Below the pieces are notes generated by a model. The model saw only the letters and a program-made list of their open reading frames with translations, searched no databases and was not told where the DNA came from. A DNA stretch of 64,000 nucleotides from Clostridia bacterium (GTDB lineage: Bacteria; Bacillota; Clostridia; Peptostreptococcales; Anaerovoracaceae): contig CABJAP010000009.1 in assembly GCA_902363595.1 (NCBI GenBank), positions 1 through 64,000 on the forward strand, in the 5' to 3' direction. Position 1 is the stretch's first letter; the number at the start of each line of letters is the position of its first letter. The translations under genes and the position numbers were made by a program. Below, piece after piece: positions 17,565 through 25,552 of the stretch.

Positions 17565-18646
17565 AAAAGAGAAGAAGGAGAAAACGCCGGCTGGCGAAAA
17601 AAGAAAAGATCCTGATCTCTGTGCTGATCCTGGTCTTGCTTCTGCTGGCAGCAGCCATCGCAGCATCCGTATTCCACAACAAACGGAGCCGGCCCCAGGA
17701 AGAAGTCCGCGCAGTTTGGCTGGCCTATGTGGATTTTAAGGACCTGGGTCTGCACAATCAAAATGAAGCCGATTTTCGCCAAAACGCCCAAGCCTTTTTT
17801 GATCAGGCGGAGAAAAACTCGATTAATACGGTTTATTTCCACGTCAGAGCTTTTCGGGACGCGTCCTATCCATCGGAAACCTTTCCCATGAGCAAATACA
17901 TATGGGACAAAGAAGAGGCGATTCCCTACGACCCGCTGGCGATCATGATTCAGCTGGCCCATAAATACGATATGAAGCTTCATGCATGGCTCAATCCCTA
18001 TCGAAATCACACCCTGGACGAGAAAATCCTCGATCCGGCTGCGGAAGCTTCCACGGAAGAAATTCTCTCCTGCGTACGGGAAGTCCTGGAAAGCTATGAG
18101 GTGGATGGGATCCACTTTGATGATTATTTTTACCGGGAGGACTCCAAGCTGCCTGCTGAGGAAAAAATGTCCAATGTCAACCGTATGGTCCGGTCTGTCT
18201 ATCAACAGGTAAAGGCATGCGGAAATCATTTCCAGTTTGGGATCAGTCCTGCAGGGAATATAGGTTATTGTGAATCCATCGGGGCAGATGTGCGTACTTG
18301 GATGTCGGAGGAAGGATACGTGGACTATATTGTTCCCCAAATCTATTGGACGGATGAACACAGTGCCAAGTGGCGCCCAAAAATGTTTACCGATACTCTG
18401 GATGAATGGATTGCAGCCAATGACAGCAATGTTCCGCTTTATGCGGGTCTGGCCCTTTATCGAACGGGCAGGGCTGAGGACGATGATCCCGGATGGGGCG
18501 AACGCAGCAATATCCTGGCCGGGCAGATCGCCCAACTGCGGCAGAAATCGTGCGGAGGCTTTGCCTTGTTCAGCGCAAAGGACTTTTTCCGCAAAGGTGC
18601 GCAGCCGGAATTGGAAAACTATCGAAATGAATTGGAGAAAAAATGA
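17561..18646 (+). CDS. GHL10-type glycoside-hydrolase-like protein, membrane anchored (no FN3)
   Basis: A 361-residue member of the DUF187/GHL10 (YngK, COG1649) family. A very basic start (KKRRRRKRR) and one membrane helix (about 19-41) give an uncleaved anchor with an outside domain. The TIM-barrel domain (about 48-355) carries VRAVWLAYVDFK and the putative active-site motif VDGIHFDDYFY. It is the first of three tandem paralogues and has no C-terminal repeat. Substrate is unknown; a cell-wall or capsular glycan is likely. Confidence 0.88.
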   Translation: MKKRRRRKRRLAKKEKILISVLILVLLLLAAAIAASVFHNKRSRPQEEVRAVWLAYVDFKDLGLHNQNEADFRQNAQAFFDQAEKNSINTVYFHVRAFRDASYPSETFPMSKYIWDKEEAIPYDPLAIMIQLAHKYDMKLHAWLNPYRNHTLDEKILDPAAEASTEEILSCVREVLESYEVDGIHFDDYFYREDSKLPAEEKMSNVNRMVRSVYQQVKACGNHFQFGISPAGNIGYCESIGADVRTWMSEEGYVDYIVPQIYWTDEHSAKWRPKMFTDTLDEWIAANDSNVPLYAGLALYRTGRAEDDDPGWGERSNILAGQIAQLRQKSCGGFALFSAKDFFRKGAQPELENYRNELEKK

Positions 18647-19995
18647 AGAAACGAATTTTAACAGTGATGATCGCATGCGTTTTTGTACTTGTTTCTGTAA
18701 TGGGCATGGCAGCGGTCAGCCGGGACGAAGTTTCCGCTCTTTCCGGCGGGGAAGAAATGTGGGGCGTGTGGCTGGCATATGTTGACTATAAAGCTTTGGG
18801 GCTTTATAATAAATCTGAGAGCGCCTTTCGCGCCAATGCCGACAAATTTATGAAAAAGGCCAAATCCAGCAAACTGAACGCAGTTTTTTTCCAGGTGCGC
18901 TCCCATGATAATGCAGTGTGGAAAAGCAGCACCTTCCCTTTTTCCAAGTATTTGTGGGATAAAAAATCGTCGATTCCCTATGACCCGCTCAAGATCATGG
19001 TGGAACTGGCCCATAAAAACGGTTTGGAACTTCATGCCTGGATGAACCCCTACCGGCTGACGGCCAAGAAAATTCTCGACCCGGCCAGCGACGCTTCCAA
19101 TCAGCGGATTTTGAAGGCTGTAGAAGAAGTAGTAAACGGATATGGGGTGGATGGCATTCATTTCGATGATTATTTCTATCAAGGCAAGCTTTCCAGCGGA
19201 AAAAAAGCCAGCTCTGTTCCCAAATCGGAAAGAAGGGCGAATGTGAGCAGGATGGTGCGGCTGGTTTACGAGAAGGTAAAGCAGCTAAACAGCAATGTCC
19301 GCTTTGGCATCAGTCCTCAGGGCAATGTGGAAAATTGCATGGATATGGGGGCTGATGTGAAGGCCTGGCTGTCTTCCGGCGTCAAATATGTAGATTACAT
19401 AGCGCCGCAGTTATATTGGACAGACAACCATTCCGCAAAATGGCGCCGGAAGATGTACACGGATACCTTAAAAGAATGGCGGTCGCTCAATAAAAACAAT
19501 ACGGACATGTATATCGGCCTGGCCGGTTATATGGCCGGCGTTAAGACAAAACAGGACCCGGGATGGAAAAAGAGATCCACCAATCTGGCGCTCCATCTGA
19601 GAGCGCTGCGCTCAAAGGGCTGTCAGGGATTCCTCTTTTTCAGCGCCCAGGATCTGAGCCGCTCGGGAGCGAAAAAGGAAGTAGCAAATTTAAAAGCGGA
19701 GATACAGGGGATTCCCTTTACTCCTTCTGTGAGCAGCAAAGCAGGAAAACGTAAAATTACCGTCAGATGGGGCAAAGTGTCGGGCGCATCCGGTTATGTG
19801 GTCTACCGGTCGACCAAGAAAACAGGCAAATACAAAGGGATTAAGACTATAAAGAAAGGCTCGACTGTTAAATATACCAATAAAAAGCTTAAGAAAAAGA
19901 AAGCTTATTATTATAAAGTTCGCGCTTACAAAGTGAAGGATGGCAAGCGGATTTACAGCAGTTACAGTTCTTATACCATGAAGAGGACAAAATGA
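18643..19995 (+). CDS. GHL10-type glycoside-hydrolase-like protein, secreted, one FN3 repeat
   Basis: A 450-residue paralogue of the preceding gene, overlapping it by four bases. It has a cleavable-looking signal peptide (hydrophobic 8-25), the GHL10 domain (about 38-350) with VDGIHFDDYFY, and one Lys/Tyr-rich fibronectin type III-like repeat (about 359-446). The FN3 unit is very similar to the last one of the next gene. The basic repeat suggests binding to the anionic wall. Confidence 0.88.
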   Translation: MKKRILTVMIACVFVLVSVMGMAAVSRDEVSALSGGEEMWGVWLAYVDYKALGLYNKSESAFRANADKFMKKAKSSKLNAVFFQVRSHDNAVWKSSTFPFSKYLWDKKSSIPYDPLKIMVELAHKNGLELHAWMNPYRLTAKKILDPASDASNQRILKAVEEVVNGYGVDGIHFDDYFYQGKLSSGKKASSVPKSERRANVSRMVRLVYEKVKQLNSNVRFGISPQGNVENCMDMGADVKAWLSSGVKYVDYIAPQLYWTDNHSAKWRRKMYTDTLKEWRSLNKNNTDMYIGLAGYMAGVKTKQDPGWKKRSTNLALHLRALRSKGCQGFLFFSAQDLSRSGAKKEVANLKAEIQGIPFTPSVSSKAGKRKITVRWGKVSGASGYVVYRSTKKTGKYKGIKTIKKGSTVKYTNKKLKKKKAYYYKVRAYKVKDGKRIYSSYSSYTMKRTK

Positions 19996-21635
19996 AAAAA
20001 CGAATCGCAGCAATTATTACAGTATGCATCTTTGGAATTACCAGCATATTGGGCGGACTGCCTTTTAACAAAGCAGAAGAAGTCAGCGCCGCCAGCAATC
20101 AGGAAGTGAGAGCGGTCTGGCTGGCCTACGTGGACTTCAGTTCACTGGGCATGAAGACAAACAGCGAATCCACCTTCCGGTCCAAGGCGTCCGGTTTTCT
20201 GGATAAGGCCAAGTCCAACAACCTCAATACCGTGTATTTCCACGTCAGAGCTTTTGATGACGCGGCTTGGAAGAGCAATACCTTCAAGGCCTCCAAATAT
20301 CTGACCTCCAAGAGTACGTCGGGGAAAACAGCAGCGCAGACCTATTCCTTTGATCCCCTCAGGATCATGGTGGACCTTGCCCACCAAAAGGGAATGGAGC
20401 TTCACGCCTGGATGAATCCCTACCGCATCAGCATGGATTATTACCTGGATCCGGCGCTGGATGAATCAACAGGCAGGATTGAAACAGCGGTAAAAGAGGT
20501 AATGGGCTATGGAGTGGACGGGATCCATTTTGATGATTATTTTTACCATGCAAAGAAGGGCTATAAAAACCCGGATGGCGATGTAACCACAACCAAGGAA
20601 CCTTCCGCCAAAGCGCAGCGCAGCAATGTGAATAAAATGGTGCGTTCCGTTTACAGCACCGTGAAATCCATCAATGGATACGCCCAGTTCGGCATCAGCC
20701 CGCAGGGTAACATCGATAACTGCCGTGGAGCGGGGGCGGATGTGGACACATGGCTTTCCTCATCAGGATACATCGACTATATCATGCCGCAGATCTACTG
20801 GACCAACCAGTGGGGTTCCAGCGGAAAGACGACCATGTTCACAAACCGGATCAAGCAGTGGAAAAGCCTCAATAAGAACGGCACCACCATGTACATCGGG
20901 CTGGCTTCTTATCGGACCGGCATCAAATACAGCGACGATCCCGGCTGGAAGAAAAAATCCACCAACCTGGCCGATCAGCTGAATATTCTCCGCTCCTACG
21001 GATGTGACGGATATTCCCTGTTCAGCGCCAAAGATTTGTACCGGAGCGGGGCCAAAACCGAGCTGAGCAACCTGAATAAAATGGTAAAGCGGATTCCAAG
21101 GGTCAGCGTATCCTATAATAACTATAATGCCCTGACGGTCAAGTGGAACAAGATTTCCGGAGTTTCCGGCTACCAGATTTACCGGGCCACCAGCAAAAAG
21201 GGAAAATATAAAAAGATCAAAACTGCGGGAAGCGGAACGACCAGCTATAAAAACAGCAAGCTGACAGCGGGAAAGACCTACTACTATAAGGTTCGGGCAT
21301 ATAAAGGCGGAACCACCTATTCTTTCTCGTCGGTGGTTTCGAAAAAACCAAAACCAAAGACGCCCAGCATCAAGACCAAGGCTGGAAAACGCAAGATTAC
21401 GGTCAGCTGGAAAAAAGTTTCGGGAGCATCCGGTTATAAAGTCTATCGGGCGACAAAAAAATCCGGAAAATATAAGACGGTTAAAACCATTAAGAGCAGC
21501 AAAACCAGAAAATACACCAACAAAAAGCTGAAGAAGGGCAAACGCTACTACTATAAAGTAAGAGCTTATAAAACGGTTAAGGGTAAGCGCGTATACAGCA
21601 GCTACAGTTCTTACAGCAGCAAAAAAGCCAAATAG
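19992..21635 (+). CDS. GHL10-type glycoside-hydrolase-like protein, secreted, two FN3 repeats
   Basis: A 547-residue third paralogue, again with an ATGA overlap. Signal peptide at about 1-33, GHL10 domain (about 36-365) with VDGIHFDDYFY, then two FN3-like repeats (about 371-455 and 457-545). The second repeat shares long stretches such as KAGKRKITV and YTNKKLKKGK with the FN3 of the previous gene, indicating recent domain duplication. It is the last gene of the operon. Confidence 0.88.
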   Translation: MKKRIAAIITVCIFGITSILGGLPFNKAEEVSAASNQEVRAVWLAYVDFSSLGMKTNSESTFRSKASGFLDKAKSNNLNTVYFHVRAFDDAAWKSNTFKASKYLTSKSTSGKTAAQTYSFDPLRIMVDLAHQKGMELHAWMNPYRISMDYYLDPALDESTGRIETAVKEVMGYGVDGIHFDDYFYHAKKGYKNPDGDVTTTKEPSAKAQRSNVNKMVRSVYSTVKSINGYAQFGISPQGNIDNCRGAGADVDTWLSSSGYIDYIMPQIYWTNQWGSSGKTTMFTNRIKQWKSLNKNGTTMYIGLASYRTGIKYSDDPGWKKKSTNLADQLNILRSYGCDGYSLFSAKDLYRSGAKTELSNLNKMVKRIPRVSVSYNNYNALTVKWNKISGVSGYQIYRATSKKGKYKKIKTAGSGTTSYKNSKLTAGKTYYYKVRAYKGGTTYSFSSVVSKKPKPKTPSIKTKAGKRKITVSWKKVSGASGYKVYRATKKSGKYKTVKTIKSSKTRKYTNKKLKKGKRYYYKVRAYKTVKGKRVYSSYSSYSSKKAK

Positions 21636-21640
21636 AAGAG

Positions 21641-21689
21641 ATAAACCGCCTCTCATTTGCATAACTTGTAACGGGAGGTGGTTTTTTTT
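21641..21689 (+). terminator. Terminator hairpin whose 3' arm contains the next gene's ribosome site
   Basis: AACCGCCTC pairs with GAGGTGGTT, with eight Ts after. The GGGAGGTGG of the 3' arm is also the only ribosome site for the gene starting at 21690. Read-through transcripts would therefore have that site paired, whereas transcripts starting inside the loop would not. Confidence 0.75.
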
Positions 21690-22682
21690 ATGGTAGAAAA
21701 ACAACAACGGGAAACGATCCTGGTAAACGGATACGCATATCCCAGCATTGGGCCGGAGACGCTGCAGGCCTGGCTGCCGGACTTGACCTTTGTTTCTACG
21801 TTCAGTTACGGCTTCACAGCAGACGGGCAGCTGATCGATCTGATGGATGAAAATATAATTCGCGCCGCACAACCGGCGGGCGTGCAGTCTTTGATGGTAC
21901 TGACTCCTTTGGACAGCCAGGGAGCTTTTAACAATCAACTGGCAAAAGCCCTGCTGGAAAATCCCCAGGCACAGGACCAATTGATCGATAATATACTGGA
22001 TAATATCCGGACTAAAGGCATGTTTGGCGTAGATTTTGACTTTGAATATGTTCTTGCGGAAAATAGAGATCAGTATACGGAGCTGGTAAGAAAAGCCCGG
22101 CAGCGGCTCAATGCGGCTGGATATTTGGTTACGGTTGCGTTGGCTCCAAAAACATCAGCGGATCAGCCGGGACTATTATATCAGGGCCATGATTATCGGG
22201 GGATGGGGCAGGCGGCAAATTTTATTTTGACTATGACCTATGAATGGGGCTATACATACGGACCGCCGATGGCAGTTGCGCCACTCAACCAAGTACGCCG
22301 AGTACTCGATTACGCGGTCAGTGAGGTACCGCCGGATCAATTATTAATGGGGACCCCCAACTACGGTTACGATTGGACGCTTCCTTTTGTTCAGGGAGAA
22401 TCCAGAGCAGAAAAGATTTCCAACGATGAGGCGATAGCCAGAGCAGAACGTTATGGTGTGGAGATCTTTTTTGATGAGCAGGCACAATCCCCATATTATT
22501 ATTACACGGATGAAAACGGCGCCGATCATGTGGTGTGGTTTGAAGATGAGCGGAGCATGCAGGCCAAACTGGCGCTTGTATCTGAGTATGGTCTGGCGGG
22601 GGTCAGCTATTGGAATATCATGGATTATTTTGCGGCCGGGTCTGAGGTGCTGCGGGAAATGTATGACGTGGCCAAGGTGTAA
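21690..22682 (+). CDS. GH18-like protein (YaaH/SleL-type catalytic domain)
   Basis: A 330-residue glycoside hydrolase family 18 barrel. GVDFDFEYV supplies the DxDxE motif with Glu119 as proton donor, and the late strand has WNIMDYFAAG. Similar catalytic domains occur in spore cortex-lytic N-acetylglucosaminidases (YaaH, SleL), but the LysM repeats usual for those are missing and there is no signal peptide. The ATG at 21690 is chosen for its GGGAGGTGG site. A role in spore peptidoglycan is inferred from family alone. Confidence 0.82.
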   Translation: MVEKQQRETILVNGYAYPSIGPETLQAWLPDLTFVSTFSYGFTADGQLIDLMDENIIRAAQPAGVQSLMVLTPLDSQGAFNNQLAKALLENPQAQDQLIDNILDNIRTKGMFGVDFDFEYVLAENRDQYTELVRKARQRLNAAGYLVTVALAPKTSADQPGLLYQGHDYRGMGQAANFILTMTYEWGYTYGPPMAVAPLNQVRRVLDYAVSEVPPDQLLMGTPNYGYDWTLPFVQGESRAEKISNDEAIARAERYGVEIFFDEQAQSPYYYYTDENGADHVVWFEDERSMQAKLALVSEYGLAGVSYWNIMDYFAAGSEVLREMYDVAKV

Positions 22683-22830
22683 TGCTGCGGGTTTTTGTTA
22701 TGCGTTTGATCCGAGCTGAGGAGTGGCAGGCTGGCGCTTCAAGGGCGCTGCTTGGCATTCCGTTCGCTTTGGCTGAAAGGAGATTGAGAAGGAATGGGGA
22801 GTGTGAAAAAAGCAAAAATATAATGCGGAA

Positions 22831-22976
22831 TTTACGCAGTTTTCAACGATTGGGGCCCCTCAAACGCGGTCTGGAGCGGATGGGAGGGCCTTTTCTCAAT
22901 ATGAGGCTCCGCGAACCCATAACTTTGCGTAAAAAGGTTAAATTTTCGCAGAAATTTTCCGCAGGGCCCGGCTCCC
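22831..22976 (+). repeat. Intergenic repeat, copy A
   Basis: This block starts TTTACGCAGTTTTCAACG and contains CCTTTTCTCAATATGAG, AACTTTGCGTAAAAAGG and AAATTTTCGCAGAAATTTTC. The same words in the same order occur at 40.8 kb (copy B), and a more diverged version is at 44.4 kb (copy C). TTTACGCA and TGCGTAAA form an inverted pair about 95 bp apart. It lies in a gene-free stretch (22683-23194) and any short open frame through it is incidental. Confidence 0.8.
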
Positions 22977-23093
22977 TGACAGGACCCCCCTTAAAGCTTC
23001 CGGCAAGCTGGTGGTGCCGGCCTCGAGCATCAGGGGAAATGGCTGGTGAAGCTGGTGCTGCCTTTGCTGGGCTCAATAAAAAATCCGCAGCAT

Positions 23094-23122
23094 TTGACAA
23101 ACTCCAAAGTTCCTGTTAAGCT
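23094..23122 (+). promoter_or_regulatory. Possible promoter of the MATE gene
   Basis: TTGACA is followed after 17 bp by a weak TAAGCT -10 box, about 70 bp before the MATE start. Confidence 0.35.
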
Positions 23123-23194
23123 AAAAAAAGTTTAATCGATTCAAAACTGTATAAGCGATTTGTAGCTGACATTTGCCGCATTAAGGTGCTGACA

Positions 23195-24568
23195 TTGAAA
23201 AAGAAAAATGTAGCGACAATCGAAATGTGCAACGGCCCCATCTTTAAGAATGTGCTGTTATTTGCTGTACCCATCATAATCGGGAATTTGATGCAGATAC
23301 TGTTCAGCGCAGCAGACATGGTTATTGTGGGGAATTTTGCGGGAGAAAACGCGCTTGCGGCAGTAGGCGCCAATATCTCATTCATTTACTTAATCGTCAA
23401 TTTATTCGTAGGTCTGTCAATAGGCGCAAACATTGTGACTGCCCGGTATTACGGCGCTCAAAATAAAGAAGAAGTGGAAGAAACCGTACATTGCTCCATG
23501 GCAATCTGTTTGGTTTGCGGGTTCTTCTTGGCAATTATGGGCGTGGCTGTTGCCAGAGTCTCTTTGGAGCTTCTGGGTACTCCGGAAACTGTTATAAATG
23601 ATGCGGTCACTTATTTAAGGATCTGTGCCCTGGGTTTTCCATTCACACTGATTTTTAATTTTATCAGGGCTATTATGAACGCAGAGGGCGATACCAGGTT
23701 CCCTCTCACTTGTTTAATTCTTGCAGGCGGCACCAATATCGTACTTGACCTGCTTTTTGTGCTGACTTTTCATCTCGATGTCCCTGGCGTCGCATTGGCA
23801 ACGGTTCTATCCAACGGCCTGGCGGCCGCCCTGATGACCATTCATCTATGCCGCAAACCGACAGCAATAAACCTGCAGATCCGGAACATTCGTTTCATCA
23901 AATCCAAACTCTTCGAAATCATAAAAGTCGGGCTGCCTGCGGGGCTGCAGGGAGTGGCTTTTTCCATATCCAATGTAATTGTCCAAAATGCCGTAAACTC
24001 CTTTGGCTCCATCGTTGTAGCGGGGAACACGGCGGTAATCAATCTGGAAGGCTTTTTATACCAGGCCATGTACGGCTTTTATCAGGCGTCGGGAACCTTC
24101 GTAAGCCAGAACTATGGAGCAAAAAAGTATGCAAGGATCAAAAGGGTGTTGGGTGTCTGCCTGCTTTGTGCCTTTGTCTCGGGATTTGGCCTCTCCCTGA
24201 TCTCCATCGTTTTTCGCCATGGGGTTTTAGGATTCTATTCCCAGCAGGAGGCGGTCATAGCCGCGGGCGTAATCAGAATTTTGGTCGTTTTTCCGCTGTA
24301 CTGCCTCTGCGGTCTAAATGATGTTTTATCGGGAGCCATGCGGGGAATTGGCTATTCTACAGTTCCGCTTATTATATCTCTGCTGGGCGCCTGCGTACTG
24401 CGGGTTGTGTGGATTTTTACCGTGTTCAGCGCGCAGCACACCCTGGTAGTCCTGTATCTGTCTTACCCGGTATCTTGGGCATTGACCTTTGTTTTACATT
24501 TTGCTGCGTTTCATGCAGGCTATAAAAAACTGAGAAAAAACGAGTCTGCGTGGTACGGCAGCAGTTAG
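23195..24568 (+). CDS. MATE-family multidrug/sodium antiporter
   Basis: A 457-residue inner-membrane protein with 12 hydrophobic segments in two related halves. The N-terminus (MCNGPIFKNVLLFAVPIIIGNLMQ) and LFSAADMVIVGNFAG are typical of clostridial MATE efflux proteins, which expel cationic drugs in exchange for Na+ or H+. TTG at 23195 fits both an AAGGTG ribosome site and the usual family start; GTG at 23186 is the alternative. Next to a flavoprotein, but no direct link is evident. Confidence 0.9.
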   Translation: MKKKNVATIEMCNGPIFKNVLLFAVPIIIGNLMQILFSAADMVIVGNFAGENALAAVGANISFIYLIVNLFVGLSIGANIVTARYYGAQNKEEVEETVHCSMAICLVCGFFLAIMGVAVARVSLELLGTPETVINDAVTYLRICALGFPFTLIFNFIRAIMNAEGDTRFPLTCLILAGGTNIVLDLLFVLTFHLDVPGVALATVLSNGLAAALMTIHLCRKPTAINLQIRNIRFIKSKLFEIIKVGLPAGLQGVAFSISNVIVQNAVNSFGSIVVAGNTAVINLEGFLYQAMYGFYQASGTFVSQNYGAKKYARIKRVLGVCLLCAFVSGFGLSLISIVFRHGVLGFYSQQEAVIAAGVIRILVVFPLYCLCGLNDVLSGAMRGIGYSTVPLIISLLGACVLRVVWIFTVFSAQHTLVVLYLSYPVSWALTFVLHFAAFHAGYKKLRKNESAWYGSS

Positions 24569-24619
24569 AATCGTTGCGGTATCAATTGTTATTTTTCATA
24601 AAGAAAGGAAGCGAAGAAA

Positions 24620-25168
24620 ATGAGTAAAAAGATTTTAGTTTTAACAGGCGGGGCCAGACATGGCGGAAACAGCCAGCTTATGGCGGATGCTTTTGTGAAA
24701 GGCGCAAAGGCGGCCGGCCATGAGGTTGTACGGTATGATGCGGGGTTTAAAGACATCAAGGGGTGCATTTTTTGCGAAACCTGTTATCAACTGGGCGAAA
24801 ACAAAGCCTGCTCCCATGACGATGTATTCAATGAGCTGGCGCCCTATTATGAATGGGCCGAGTCGCTGGTAATCGTCACGCCGCTGTATTGGTATACCTA
24901 TACGGCGCAAATAAAAGCGGCACTGGACAAGTATTATGCGCTGATGGTAGCTAAAAGGCCTCAGCCCATCCAAGAAGCCTACCTGATTACATGCGGCGCG
25001 GGAAAGGATGATTATAAATACGATGCCATCATCAATACCCACCAACTGATCGCAAAGGATCGCGGCTGGAACAACCTGGGATGCTACCATGTCAACGGCG
25101 TTTTTCATAAAGGCGACCTGGCAGACAAGTATCTGAAAGAATTGGAAGAGATCGGGAAAGGGTTTTAA
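24620..25168 (+). CDS. NAD(P)H-dependent FMN oxidoreductase, flavodoxin-like
   Basis: A 182-residue flavodoxin-fold protein. LTGGARHGGNSQLMADAF is the FMN phosphate loop, and VIVTPLYWYTYTAQIKAALDKYY the second FMN contact. CIFCETC near residue 50 matches the cysteine motif of the iron-sulfur flavoprotein/multimeric flavodoxin group, though spacing is too short to assure a cluster. It probably shuttles electrons or reduces quinones or nitro compounds. RBS AAAGGAAG precedes the ATG. Confidence 0.85.
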   Translation: MSKKILVLTGGARHGGNSQLMADAFVKGAKAAGHEVVRYDAGFKDIKGCIFCETCYQLGENKACSHDDVFNELAPYYEWAESLVIVTPLYWYTYTAQIKAALDKYYALMVAKRPQPIQEAYLITCGAGKDDYKYDAIINTHQLIAKDRGWNNLGCYHVNGVFHKGDLADKYLKELEEIGKGF

Positions 25169-25200
25169 CGCGTTCTGAGCATTAAAAAACAGTGCCATAA

Positions 25201-25245
25201 AAACCTCTAAGCAATGGAAGAAATTTTGCTTAGAGGTTTTTTCAT
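25201..25245 (+). terminator. Terminator after the flavoprotein gene
   Basis: AAACCTCTAAGCAA pairs with TTGCTTAGAGGTTT around an 11-base loop, followed by Ts. Very strong. Confidence 0.92.
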
Positions 25246-25298
25246 TTTGTGGATATGTTTCCTTTTTTACACAGGGAACCCTATTTTCTCTGGAAAAG

Positions 25299-25346
25299 CC
25301 TAAAACTTCCTAAAACAGACCCAATGGCCCAACGCCAAGCCTAAAA
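25299..25346 (+). promoter_or_regulatory. Candidate activator-binding sites (UAS) for operon I
   Basis: CCTAAAA occurs at 25299, 25309 and 25340; the first two are 10 bp apart, on the same face of the helix. The block is about 115-160 bp upstream of the -24 box, the usual distance for a sigma-54 activator. The same word, as an inverted pair, lies before operon II. Confidence 0.6.
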
Positions 25347-25460
25347 ACAAAAAGAAGTGCCGTAAAAACCAAATATAAAAAAGAATCAACCCAAATTTAA
25401 CGTCTAAATTTCAACGCCCACAAACGTTTTCAGAGTTTTTGGAAAAAAACCTTTTGCGGG

Positions 25461-25477
25461 TTGGCATATTAGTTGCT
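25461..25477 (+). promoter_or_regulatory. Sigma-54 (-24/-12) promoter of operon I
   Basis: TTGGCAT-ATTAG-TTGCT matches the sigma-54 consensus TGGCAC-N5-TTGC(A/T) in all but one of the key bases, with exact spacing. No sigmaA promoter is evident before the next gene. A dedicated sigma-54 activator gene lies within the cluster. Confidence 0.85.
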
Positions 25478-25552
25478 CAATTAGAAGGTGTAAATGCCTT
25501 CAAAAGGGGGTTCATAAGGAAAAACATTTTTACATAAGGAGTGACACAGAAG

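Noticed and set aside
17447-18676. 409-codon frame opposite the first GHL10 gene
   Set aside because: Antisense shadow; no ribosome site, and the sense gene is well supported.
20763-21980. 405-codon frame opposite the third GHL10 gene
   Set aside because: Antisense shadow that also crosses a terminator and a gene boundary.
22682-23119. 145-codon open frame on the plus strand
   Set aside because: It runs through repeat copy A, has no ribosome site, and its product is low-complexity and unlike a protein.
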